The notes beneath the pieces were generated by a model. It saw only the letters and a list, made by a program, of their open reading frames with translations. It was not told where the DNA came from and searched no databases. Position numbers and translations under genes: made by a program. From Centropus unirufus (lineage: Eukaryota; Chordata; Aves; Cuculiformes; Centropidae): a stretch of 64,000 nucleotides of DNA. Shown one piece after another: positions 22,975 through 34,600 of the stretch. The stretch lies in assembly GCA_013397695.1 (NCBI GenBank), contig VYZI01000103.1, positions 2,108,926 through 2,172,925 of the forward strand, given 5' to 3'. Positions within the stretch are counted from its first letter, which is position 1. Each line of letters starts with the position of its first letter.

Positions 22975-24065
22975 AGTCATAGACCAACTGAGGTCAAAAG
23001 GTTACCCAGTCCATCCTCCACACTGAAGAAGGGCCAACTTTGCTTAGGCAACTCAGGGCTTTATATCCACTCAAGTTTTTAAAATCTCTGAGAACAGAGC
23101 TGCCTCCATTTTTGAGGAGCATATTCCAGTGCTTAACTCCTCTGTTATGATTCTGTCCTCCTCCTGTTTAGCTGGAATTTCTCACGTTGCAACCAGTAAC
23201 CAATTGCTTCTCAGACTTTCACTGTGTATCTCTCAGGGAAGTTTAGCTCAGTTTCTTCTGTGGATTCCTGTTATATTATCAAAGACAGCAATAGTATCTC
23301 CTTCTAACTTTCTTCTATTATGATGAAGAAACTTAATTCAGCCTTTCCTTGTTCGTCAAGTGCTCTGGGTCTCCTCTTAATTAATGTGGCTTCCATTGGA
23401 CTTGCTACAGTTATATGAGTGTCACTCTTGTGCTGGGGTCCCAACAGTCTCACCAGTGCCAAACAGAGCAGAATAATCACTCCTGACTAGCTGGTTCTAC
23501 TCTTGCTAATATGTTGTTGGCTGCCTTTGATGCAAACGTATGTTGCTGGTTCACATTAGATTCGTCTTCCATTAGGCTCCCCTGACCCTTTTCTGTGAAG
23601 TTGCTTTCTATCCAGCTGATGCCCACTGAGTAAGAGAATTTTTCTTTCTTGAAACTCCATCAAGTTCCTCTTAACCCAGTTTTCCAGCCTGTCAATATCC
23701 CTTTGACTAACAACCCTGTCCTCTAAGCATCCAAATTTGGTACCATCCACAAACGTGCTGATGAACTCTCTGTCCCAAATGCTAGTTTATTAACATAGAT
23801 AATACCAGACATTTAAAACTATTGACCTCAATATTGATCCCTAGGGGTCACTAGTCATCAGGCACAACCCTTTGAGCCTGCAGTTTCCTCCTGTTTTCTA
23901 CTTCATAGGCCACCTATTCAAATCAAATCTCAACAATTTAACTGCAGGGATACTACGGAAAAACGTGACAAAGGCATTTCTGTAATCAAGGTAAAGCAGT
24001 ATTCACCACTGTCCAATCATCTGTAAGGAGAGCATACAATTTGCTCAAAAAATGGTCCCTTCATG
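22975..24065 (-). mobile_element. Old, decayed CR1 LINE fragment
   Basis: On the minus strand the segment at 23556-23753 translates to a recognisable CR1 reverse transcriptase stretch (QRDIDRLENWVKRNLMEF). It is preceded by FVDGTKFG at 23731-23753 in the place of the FADDTK(F/L)G catalytic motif, so the two catalytic aspartates are reduced to one. The sequence near 22985-23010, GAGGTCAAAAGGTTACCCAGTCC, resembles the reverse complement of the CR1 3' end (a GGACTAG.TGACCT motif). The middle part is heavily decayed, with frameshifts and stops. The high-coordinate limit is approximate, because similarity fades after about 24010. It looks clearly older than the CR1 at 29210-31655. Confidence 0.82.
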
Positions 24066-27000
24066 ATGAAATCCAGACACCAGTCCTTAGGGAGAAGCAG
24101 TTCTCAGTGTTCCCTGGCTTCTGCATTCCCTCCAGAGGTCTTCCATGTAAGAGAGCAGTTCCAGCACATAACTTCATTCTTCCAGGCCTCAAAGCTATAC
24201 ACTAATTTCCCACACAGAGCTCAGCTTCCACATGCTTTCCTTCTCATGTTAATAAGAAAGGAAAGACGCCAAGTACTTGGGCAAGTGTGTCTCAAACCAC
24301 AGTTACACGTAGGAAGTCTCCTTTTGGCCTCACTTGATAATGTTTTGTTTCCACTCAGTCTCTGCACGTAATCTGAAAATGATAATATTCTTCAGTGGGG
24401 AAGCCTGGATGCTCCATGTTAACCTGATAATCCCAGTTTATTTTGCATACAATACTAGAGGTGTTTATCTGTCTATCTCCTAGCATCCTGGTAAATCTCT
24501 CTCTGATTTGTCTCTAATGTATTAATCAGTGTGATCTTTATGAAACTCATTAAATTATCTTCATTACCAAGATGCCTGTAAATGCTGATGAAGTTCATGA
24601 TGCTACTGTATCAGGAAAGTCAAGAGGAAAACAGATAGTAGTGAAGTAACTTAAATAATATTGTTCCAATCAGGAACAGAACCAGGATCCAGAGATTTAA
24701 AACTTATTTGATCACCTGCTAGACTACCGTTTCTGTAAAGACACTGTGGTTGTTGTCCATATGCCTGGATTGCTAGTCCAGGCCATAAAATGCCTTTTAT
24801 ATTTCTTTAATTCCTTGTTCTTTTTCAGTGCCCCAAAGTTAGCCAGCTCCTCCTAACAGCTACCAAACCTAAGGACACATAATTCACCTTGCAGAAACAC
24901 AGGACTTGTGCACATAAATCTTTATCCCTGCTCCTGCAGGCATTTCTAGAGCCCAGTCCCTATGCATACCAAGCTTTAGTGCAGTCCTTTTTTTTGCCTC
25001 TCTAGACTTCTCAGTTAGGATTCAGTGCCATGTGTCTCGATGCTATACATACCATAGCTGTGCTATGGTCTCAAGAGAGGCTGATTCTGGAAGTGTTTGG
25101 AGTCCCTCACCTTTAGCAGGCGGAATCATCTTCCATTACCTGCAGAATGACTTCTGCTTCTGGTCCTGCAAGTACAGTTTTCATCTCGTCCAAAAATTAA
25201 ATTACTATATTCTGCTAAAATTTCCCTTAAGAAAAGACAAAAATATTCCTAGCACAGTGTGATTAATGTCAGGAGCTTTTTTTTTTAAAGTGCACCCACC
25301 AGATTTCTTTCTGTTTCCTCTGTAAAATCACCCTGGACATGGCAATATACACGAACTGCATTCAGCCACTGAATTTTTGCCTGGACTCTGGATATGGGGA
25401 GCCGGAGTGCTAGCACTATGTATTTATTCTGAGTTGTAGGTTTGGATTCTGCAGGACTGGAGGTGGACCCTAGCTTGAGAAAACACAACTCAAGCGTAGG
25501 CTTCTGCTCTTGCCACAATCTAAAGGGGCAGGAAAACAAAAGCAAGCAGGAGCCCAGGCTGGCCTTGAAATGCTGAGAGGGGCTTTCGGAAGGAAAAGAG
25601 AAGATGAGGTGATTGCATTGTTTAAACAGCTGCAATGAATCAGCAGCTCTTTTCCCCTACTCTCCCCTTGCTGCACAGCAGCCTCCTTCATGCCAAGTAA
25701 AACAAAGTAATTCCAAAAAGTGCAATCTAGCATAGCGCAGCTGAATCACACTGCAGGACAGAACCAGCCCACAAAACTAGATAGAAAAGGAAAGTGATGT
25801 TTTCCGATGAGATATGAATCTGAAGTGGACAGTGGATTTCTTAACAGACCTGCAAAGAATATTTGTACTGGCAGCAAAGTAGAACAGGAGACAAAATAGA
25901 GCGGCAAACATACAAAACCCAGAAAGGACTAAACTTAGCTTTGCTGTAGGCAGAGCCAACTGAGCTAATCACAGTGAAAGTTCCTTTCAGTTACAGGGGG
26001 ATGGTATAGCTGCCATCTGTAACTTATGGTTCCTGCTTTAGCTGCTTAACCTGACCGGCTAATACGACGCTGCTAGCTAACATGGTGTAGGAGAATTCTA
26101 GATATGAAGATCCATTAGGAAATCAGTACAAGAGGTGAATGAACATTGTTAATACTCAATATACAGTATCACTCAGCTTATTGCTACCAGGCATCTAATC
26201 TTCAGCCCACGCCCCCTTCCAAGCCATTCAGCTCAGCTTTTGTCTGGCTGCTGCACAGTCTGTAAGGCCAGTGCCCGCTTAAGGATAGTTATTGCAGGGA
26301 GTGCAGTTAGAGTCTTTGTAATTGCTCAGCTGATGGTGTAATGGTCTCCCTGAGGATTCAGCCCAGCAACAGTAATGATACAGCTGGCCTGTCTTGCCTG
26401 ATGGGATCATTTCCACTTTATTATAACTGTGATTTTCAGCTCAATAATGCCAGAGTATTTTTAGACCCTTTGAGATGAAAAAATGTGCTGAGTTTGCAAT
26501 GTTGGCTTTTTTTCCCCTCCTAACTGGTAACCAAGAGAAAAATATATTTCCAGTCAAAGTCAGGCAGGGATCCCCCAGTTCAGCTTTCATCTTGAAACTT
26601 TTCCAGAAGAGAGGGGAAGGGACCTCTCAGCAAGCTGCTGAAAGAGGTCACTGAAAGAGATCAGCATAGTTCTGTGGTTGAACTGGGATCCCAGGCATAA
26701 AATAAAGTGAAGAGGAATATCAGCTGAAACCACGTTCTGTTCTGTCCTGTCATCTTATGGAAAAAATCTTCCACAGAGAGGTGAGGGTTGAAATTCACTT
26801 TTCATTTAAAACCAGACCATAAAAATCTCTGACAAGAAAACTGCAGGAATCAACATTGTCCCAATTATTACACCCAGCAGCCAATCTTTTCAACTCCCAA
26901 TCACCTCACAAGCTCTGTCCCTCCTCGAGGAGGACATTTGTCTCCCATGAGACCCAAAAAGAAAAAAGCAACTCTGGCAACTCCAGAAAATATTTCCTCC

Positions 27001-29209
27001 TTCTCCTGGCATATGATAGGGCATAACAGCTCTAACCTGTTTCTCCTGCACCTGTTTGACATAGGATAAAACTATGCCCTGCTATGTTTATGGGAGGGAG
27101 ATACAGCTGTGAAAGATACTTTTCCCTTTTCATATATAGATTAGCAAGGGATACTCTGTCAATTGTTATTTCTAGATATGTCTGCTTTCTCTTCTGGTAT
27201 TAAAGCTCAGGGCCTCAGGCTTCAATTGCATTTTGTTTAAATGTTTTATTGGATTTTATGAACCTCATGTACACCAGATAGGCCATAGGAGACATTCCCT
27301 GGTGATATACACAATAACCAAATAACTTCTTAGCCATGCTTTAACTTCGTTTTCAATGAACTGTGGAGATGCAACTCTTTTCTGTCGAGGGTGAAGAGGG
27401 ATCTCATTAACTAGATTTAATTGAGAGTGGCAGCTAGTGGATTTTATACATTAGGGAACACTTCAGTAGACATCGCATATTTCAAATGCATACACTGAAA
27501 AATTATAATGAATCCCATGATCGATACAGAATCATCTTTCTTGTTTCCAGTGTTGCTTCAGTTCCAAGGTTAGTTGAATAGATGGTTTCAGTTAATAAAA
27601 TTCCCATTTTCTTCACCCTATAATATTTATTACAAATGGACTCATCTTAATTTTCTTTCTTTTGGCATCATCTTTATTAATTGGTCCTTCAAAATAACTA
27701 AAATATTCTTTTTTCCCTTTACTTCCTTTTGAGATTTTCAAAGCTGCAGACTGTATTCATTTTAAATGTATGTTATAATTTCTGTTCTGGAGAAGGAAAT
27801 TAAAGGAAAGCACAGTTAGGTGTTCCTCACACCATGTGGCACACAAGAAAGCAGTAGTTAAGCTGTGAACTGAGCTCCAAAGCCCCAGGACTCAGAGCAT
27901 AGCACTAATACCAAATCATCTTTCTTCCATAACTCAATAGAGATTCCAGGGAAGATGTGTGAACTCCTTCATGTTAGTGAGTGAGACAACCCACCAAGGA
28001 TATCATTACAGGTATATAATACACTGAATGCAATTAAAAGGTAGTGAGAAGAGCAGCCATACAGCATGCATGATTATATGCATACACATGCACACACCCA
28101 CATACACAAAGATATGCTTTCCTATACTCTACTAGGCCTGAGTCACAGTAGTTCCTCACATCACGTTGTCTTGAAAATTGTGTGAATGGGAAAGAATATG
28201 AGAAGAAAGCATATTAAAGACTATTTAAGGTAGTGACAGCCTTTCTTCAATGATCTGCACTACCCCAGTTAATTCTACAAGAGTCAATCATTGTTTCGGT
28301 CATTTGGCACATAGGCTTTAGAGAATAATATTTATCATTGTAGGTCAGCTTTACCCTGTGGATTATCTCTTCTTGTGGATGTTAATTCCCTTTTGAGCAT
28401 GATAGCTTTATCAAGGTAGTTACTTCCTTCAGGACTAAGCCCCATTTTGATGTATGTTCAGAGCTTTGAAAACATCTGCTTTCTGAGTGAAAGGCTTCAG
28501 GCTTGGTCTCTCTTTGAAGTTTAATTGTTTTGGAAAGTCTGAAGAAATTCTTTTTCTTCTGTTTGTGTGTTTTTGGGTCAGGAGAAAATGAGTATCTGCT
28601 TCAGAGTCTAGCAATAGTAGTAACAGTACCACACCAGTATTTGTGGATGTTCAGGTAGTAGATTCTCCCCTAACAGGGGAAGGATTTGGAACAGGAGGAT
28701 CAAGTTGCCCCTTCAACCTCTCTTCCTGGTCTTCTGTGTCCTCACTGCCTTATCACCTTGGAGCTGTGACAGGAAGTGCAGCTTATGCTACTGAAGAACT
28801 GGAAGCAGGCTCCAGGAGAGAGGTGTGAGGGAGCTGCAGGGATTTCATGCTGTCAGCTCAGAGGCTAATTGTTTGCATAGCTTTGCCTTTCTGGGTGATC
28901 TTCCCCTGTGTCCTGTGTTCTTCATGTGGTTTCCATTAAGGCCAGGATGGGGGAAGGGAAGCATGTGAATTATTGCAGCATTTAATCTCACTTATCATGC
29001 CAAAGCTTGGAATGCTCTGTGGTATAGAGGCTGCAGGGAGTTGCAAACAGTGCACAAAGACAGTATTTAAGTATTTTTAACTCTACTGGTTGAACGGGAA
29101 AAATCTCTCTCTCCTACCTCTTCACAAGACCCCAATTATCTGGTTTTTTTTTAACTGCAAGCTGCAAGATAAAGAACTCAAAGTTGACTCAAAAGTGTGT
29201 GAGAACTAG
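24066..29209. other. Intergenic, no gene seen
   Basis: No supportable gene. The block 26240-26480 has the look of a conserved regulatory element (TAATTG at 26319, CAGCTG E-box at 26328, further A/T-rich homeodomain-like motifs) but conservation could not be tested. A short CA-rich stretch with imperfect CACATG/CACACA units lies at about 28078-28110. Confidence 0.45.
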
Positions 29210-29610
29210 ATCCAACCAGAAACCTAACACTGCCAGGTCCACCACTAAACTGTGTCCCTAAGTGACACATCTATATGCCCTTTAAATAATTCCAGTGCAG
29301 CAGTTCCTAATATTCAATCTAAACCTCCCTAGCACATCTTAAGGCCATTTCTTTCTATCTTATCACTTGTTACTTGGGGGACCAACTCCCATCGCATTAC
29401 AACCTCCTTTCAGGGAGTTGTAGAGAGGGATAAGGTCTCTCCTCCATTTCTTCAGACTGAACAACCCCAGTTCCATTAGCTTCCCCCCATAAGACATGTG
29501 CTCCAGACCCTTCACCAGCTTTATTGCGCTTCTTTACACAAGCTCCAGTGCCTCAATGTCTTTCTCGTAGTGAGGGGCCCAAAACTGATCACAGTATTTG
29601 AGGTGCGGTC

Positions 29611-30510
29611 TCACCAGCACTTGAGTACAGGGGAGGAAACAACTTCCATAGTCCTGCTGGCTATGTTGTTTGTGATACAAGCCAGGACGCTGTCAGGTTT
29701 CTTGGCCATATGGGCACACTGCTGTCTCATGTCCAACCAGCTATCAACCAAGACCTGAAGTCCATTTTGCCAGGCAGCTTTCCAGCCACTCTTCCCCAAG
29801 CTTGTAACGTTGCATGGGGTTGCTGTGGCCCAAGTACAGGACTCAGCACTTGGCCTTGTTGAACACCATAGAGTTGGCCTCAGCCCATCAATCCAGCCAG
29901 TCCAGATCCTTCTGCAGAGCATTCCTACCTTCAAGCATATCAACACTCTCTCTCAACTTGGTGTCATCTGCAAATTTACTGAGAGGATACTCAATCCCCT
30001 CATCCAGATCACTGATAGAGATACTAAACAGAAGCAGCCCCAACGCTGAGCCCTGGGAAACACCACTTGTGACCAGCTTCTAACTGGATTTAACTCCATT
30101 TACCACCACTCCTTGGGCTCGCCCATCCAGCCAGTTTTTTACACAGCAGAGAGTAGCCTGTCCACGCCATCAGCAGCTATTTTTATCAGAAAAATGCTGG
30201 GGGAAATAGTGTTAAAGGCTTTGCAAATGTCTAGGTAGACATCATCTACAGGATTTCCCTTGTCCACTGAGCGTGTCACCTTGTCATAGAAGGACATCAT
30301 GTTAGTCAGGCAGGGCCTACTTTTCCTAAACCCATGCTAACTGGGTCTGATCATCTGGTTATCCTATGTGTGTGTGCTATGTGATGGCACCCAACCTGAT
30401 CTGCTACATAACCTTCCAAACACTGAGGTCAGGCCAGTAGGCCCATAGTTCCCCGATTAGTTTGCGAATCTCCACTCAACTAGGACCTCCCTAGTTATTC
30501 AGGACTGCTG
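29611..30510 (-). pseudogene. CR1 ORF2 remnant: reverse transcriptase domain
   Basis: The minus strand carries the reverse transcriptase part of CR1 in broken frames. The fingers/palm region lies around 30060-30430, FADDTK at about 29960-29975 and the thumb-side segment VDSWLDMRQQCAHMAKK near 29700-29760. The FADD catalytic motif is still readable, but frameshifts occur on both sides, for example between the PMQR/GEEWLES-like section and the DSWLDM section. The domain normally copies CR1 RNA at the nick made by the element's own endonuclease. Confidence 0.85.
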
Positions 30511-30827
30511 CTAAATGAGGGCAAGTGTCTCGATGAGCACTTCCACTAATTCCTTTAGGACTCTCAAGTGGATGTCATTTAGCCTCATAAACTTGTGCAT
30601 GTCTAGGTGGAGTATCAGGTTGTTAACCATTTCCCCTTGTATTATGGGAGCTCCATTCTGCTCCTTGTCCCTGGGTCCTGTCTTCCAGCCGAGGGCACTG
30701 GGTACCCAGAGAACAATTGGTCTTACTGTTAAAGACCGGGGCAAAGCAGGCATGAAGTACCTCAGTCTTTTCATCATCTTTTGTTGCTACATTTCCCCTC
30801 ACATCCAAGAAAGGATGGAGATTCTCC

Positions 30828-31535
30828 TTACCCCCCTTTTGCTGATGATATCTTTATATAAACGTTTTTATTGTCCTTCACCTCAGTAGCCAGACTAAGT
30901 TCTAGCTGGGCTTTGGCCCTTCCAATTTTTTCCCTGTATAACCTCATGACAAATTTGTAGTCCTCCTGAGTTGTTTGCTCCTTCTTCCAAAGGCCATAAA
31001 CTGTCCTTTTTTTCCTGAGTCCTAACCAGAAATCTCTCTTCAGCCAGGTTGGTCTTCCCCAAAGTCTTGTCTTCTGACACATGGGAATAGCCTGCTCTTG
31101 TGCCCTTAAGACTTCCTCTTTAAAGAATTTCCATTCTTCCTGGATTCCTTTCTCTTCGGGGTTGCCTTGAAAGGGACTGTCAACCAGTCTCCTGAACAGG
31201 CCAAAATCTGCTCTCTGGAAGTTCAAGGTGGTGGTTCTGCTGACACCCCTTTTCACTTCTCCAAGAATCAAAAATTCTGACATTTCATGACTGCTATTCC
31301 TAGGGCAGTTTCTAATAATCAAAACACCTACAAGTCCTCTGTTCATAAACAACAAATCCAGTGGAGCACCTTCCTTAGTTGGTTCAGTCACCAACTGTGC
31401 CAGGAAGTTTTCCTCCACACAATACAGAAACCTCCTTGACTGTTTTCTCTCCACTGCATTGTATTTCCAGCAGATATCTGGTAGATTGAAGTCTCCCATG
31501 AGGACAAGGGGAAGCAACTGTGAGGTTTCTCCCAC
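30828..31535 (-). pseudogene. CR1 ORF2 remnant: endonuclease end and linker to RT
   Basis: This 235-codon open frame lies within the CR1 copy and is the best preserved coding part. It begins just before the endonuclease GDFN motif (residues 14-17 of the frame) and continues through the SDHEM-like region (here SSHEM, so the Asp of the catalytic SDH motif is changed) into the linker that precedes the reverse transcriptase. Only a part of the CR1 ORF2 protein (about 900-1000 residues in intact family members, from memory) is covered. The first Met is an internal one. The frame is lost at the low-coordinate end by a stop or frameshift. It cannot encode a working enzyme. Confidence 0.85.
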
Positions 31536-31655
31536 CTGCTTTTAGAATAAGTCATCTGTTTCTTCATCCTGGTTGAGTGGTTTGTAACAGGTTCCCACCA
31601 TGATATCTGTCTCATAGGCCTTCCCACTGTTTCCTACTCAACCCTATAGGTGGCT

Positions 31656-34600
31656 CTAAAACGTGCACTTCTCCTGGTGTTTAGAATGCTCTTCTACTAC
31701 ATCGATTCCAGATTCAGAAAGGTTGCTGGATATAGGTCAGAGACCCAGAGCAGCTTGACACTGATACATGTTTAACAGCACAAAAGCTGGAAAGGGATGT
31801 GCTTACAATCTGAACTCCTGGCTGAGTTTCCTTAGTCAAACCCCCTGCCTTCCTCACACTTAGTCTTTCCTTTGACGGAGGAAAGGGCAACATTACACGT
31901 ATGGAGTAATTTTCTTTCTGTTACGTGGATAGTTTTCTGTTGGGGGTTCAACAATTTGGATCAAGGAAAAAGCCGCCCAGGGCAAAAATGATAACAAGAA
32001 GGAAAAAGCAGATCAAGTGAAAGCTCTCCCCTTTGACAGAGACACCTGGAGAAGTGGTCCTAAGTAGCCTTTAGGTATACTACAAACCTCCGTAAAACAG
32101 AAGTTATTCCTAAAGAGGCGGCTTTGTGTTTCAGTCCAGATTCATTGGAAGATGATTTACAATGAAGAAGTTGATGAACTGGACTGTTTTCACTTAGACC
32201 AAGAATAGTAGAAACGGAAAATCAAGGCGTGAAGGAAAAAAAGATTCAAATTCTAGTGTCTGTATGGGCTAGAAATTAATCATGAGGCCAGCACAGCCCC
32301 AGCAGTAGCCTACATACTGACTATTTTATATCATGAACCACACCTTGTGATGGCAAAAATATTCTGGCATTTCCTTCAGACAGCTCAACTGTTATGTAAG
32401 TCTTCATACCCTAAAGCTATAGAAATGCAGTGCAGTACTCTAGGTACAAATATTAACCTAGAAACTATAAATGGCAGCAAGCTCAGAGAAAATCAGTGCT
32501 ACGGGTCTGGAGCATATCTGAGAGTGGGCACATCAGTGCTTGTAAGTTGTGCAATAATTGTGTGCCAGGGTACGAGTACAGTTGGGGTCACAATCAGATG
32601 CATCAGTGGGATTAGATTGTACTTGTAGGTATCAAAGCAGCTGGAAGCTGAAGGTAAGTATCAGCATTTTCAGCCTGTTGATGGTATAGGTTTCCAATTG
32701 GACTAATTTAATGTTTTTAACTTTTCAGCAGAACTCTGACCCTCATTGCAATAGCGTATACATGCCATGTTATACTTGGTGAAAATGAGCATGTGTGTAA
32801 AAAGCGACCTGCTCTAAATAGTTTTAGTTTTGAAGAAGAACAGGTCAGTCTCCAGCCGCCAGAAGGGACAGTGCTGACTACTGGAGGGATAGAAGCCAGA
32901 ATGCCTAGGTCCCAGTCTCAGAACTTATTGTGTGAAATTTCTTGGTGTTTTTTTTTTCAAATATAGATGCCTACACTCTTTCTTAATAACCTAAGAACAT
33001 CAGTCATACCACACCAAATAAAAATTTCTAAAAATACATAGTTCTGTGAAAATCTAGTTTTAGTTGACATTTCAGTTCTGAATAGTAACCAAAGTAAACA
33101 CACAAACAGTCGTCATTGGACTAGTGATGCCTGGCTTTCTATGATCCTCAAGACTGACAGGGTTCTCAGATGTGTGATAAAATGTAAGCTTTCCAAGATT
33201 TTCTCACAGTGGGAGCATTTATAACAATATTCTGTTTCATGGAATCTCTGGTATCGCTAAGTCACAAGCTCACACTACATCTTTACTTCTGCACAGAATG
33301 GGTGCACTTAGAAGGGTTTCCCTCCTTTGATGAAACACTGATATTTTCTGAGCTTGTACAAGCTGCACAGTCTGGGGCAAAATGCCCTCTTCAAGATGGC
33401 TTGAACTGGACAGCAAATCAAAGTTTTGTTGGAATGGTAAAGGAACAAAGGAGAAATGGGTTTTTCATGTCTTGGTTCCTTAGCAAACCAGGCTAAAACC
33501 AACTTTGAATGAAAAATTCCAACCAGTTCCAGTCACTACTTGGCATGCCATCAAAATTTTTTTCCCCAACTGTAGAGAAATAGGGCTTCATGAAGCTTAA
33601 AGAATGGGCTGTAGCCTATACTGTTATGTAGACTGTATTGTCTCAGATTTCTATTTGTCAGTGTCACCAACAGTAGGATAAGAAGATTATAGCTGGTATC
33701 AGGATTTTCTGGAAATATTTTGGAGTCTGTATTAGTGTGCTGGGGTGGAAGTGAGAGGGGACAAAGGAGGCAATTTTATGAATTTTAATCTTCTTAGATC
33801 CCTGGAAAAACACCAGTAATTTGCTACCAAGTCATAAAAGTGGACTGGTGGTTCTGACATTTCCAGGAAGGTTAGGAATCAAATGCTAACTAATCACAGT
33901 TTGTGGGGAGGATGTGGTGATGGATTGTCATGGATTGGGCCTGTGTCTTTCAACATGAGATTCTGCAGTAATCCCAAATTCCAGCAGCAAAGCCTTGCAT
34001 CTGTCTCACATATGATGCAATTTCCTCCCGTATCTCCTGATTCAGATTTGTTTGGTAAAGGAGAATCTCAGAGATGAGACATTTGCTTGCAGGTCCAAGC
34101 TTTCATAGGAAAGAACTCTGTACATAATTAGTCTGCTGTGGTCTGAGTGAGCTAACCCTAATGGTATCCCAGCCCTTTTCCAGTAACCACTTGATACATA
34201 GATGGGATCATTTTGCTGTTCACCAGGGTTTCTTGTGTGTCTTCTTGCAAATGGAAGCAGATCTAGTGCATTTTAAGGGAAAGTCTAGCATTATCCCAAG
34301 ATCAGAATAAATAGTGATTCTGCCCAGAGGGACCTTACTTCAGAGGTGGCTGTTAGGGAGAGCATGTCACAGCCTCTTCCCAGTACCTTCAAACATCACC
34401 AGACTGGCAGACTGCAGGTAGCGTAGGGGGTGTAATAGGGATGAAAGATCACTGGCTTGCTGTGAATCAATTACATGCAGATATTAATACCATTTCTATA
34501 TTCTAGGCATGCCTGAAGAGATCTTACAATATAGTCCTACACAACGAGAATGAAAAAAGCTTTATACTTAGGTGAGGAGTTTTTCATTGTAGTGGCGGAC

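Larger units (their letters stand above)
29210..31655 (-). mobile_element. CR1 LINE, long 5'-truncated copy with EN and RT remnants
   Basis: Reading from 31655 down to 29210 gives the ordered parts of CR1 ORF2. The GDFN motif of the APE-type endonuclease lies at 31485-31496, then the endonuclease end and linker, then the reverse transcriptase domain with FADDTK (FADD at 29963-29974), and then the C-terminal part (DMRQQCAHMAKKPDSVLACI region, about 29640-29760). The longest intact frame is 30828-31535 (235 codons). Elsewhere several frameshifts and stops break the frame, so it is a dead copy. The 5' part (most of the endonuclease and ORF1) is missing, as is usual for CR1. The last 30 or so bases of the 3' UTR are also missing, since the sequence stops at the GAGTCCAACC region near 29210. 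Confidence 0.93.

Noticed and set aside
28078..28110. CA-rich stretch as a microsatellite
   Set aside because: Units are imperfect and the run is short; it is noted as low complexity only.
29498..30889. Plus-strand frames of 80-124 codons inside the CR1 copy
   Set aside because: They are antisense shadows of the minus-strand CR1 reverse transcriptase.
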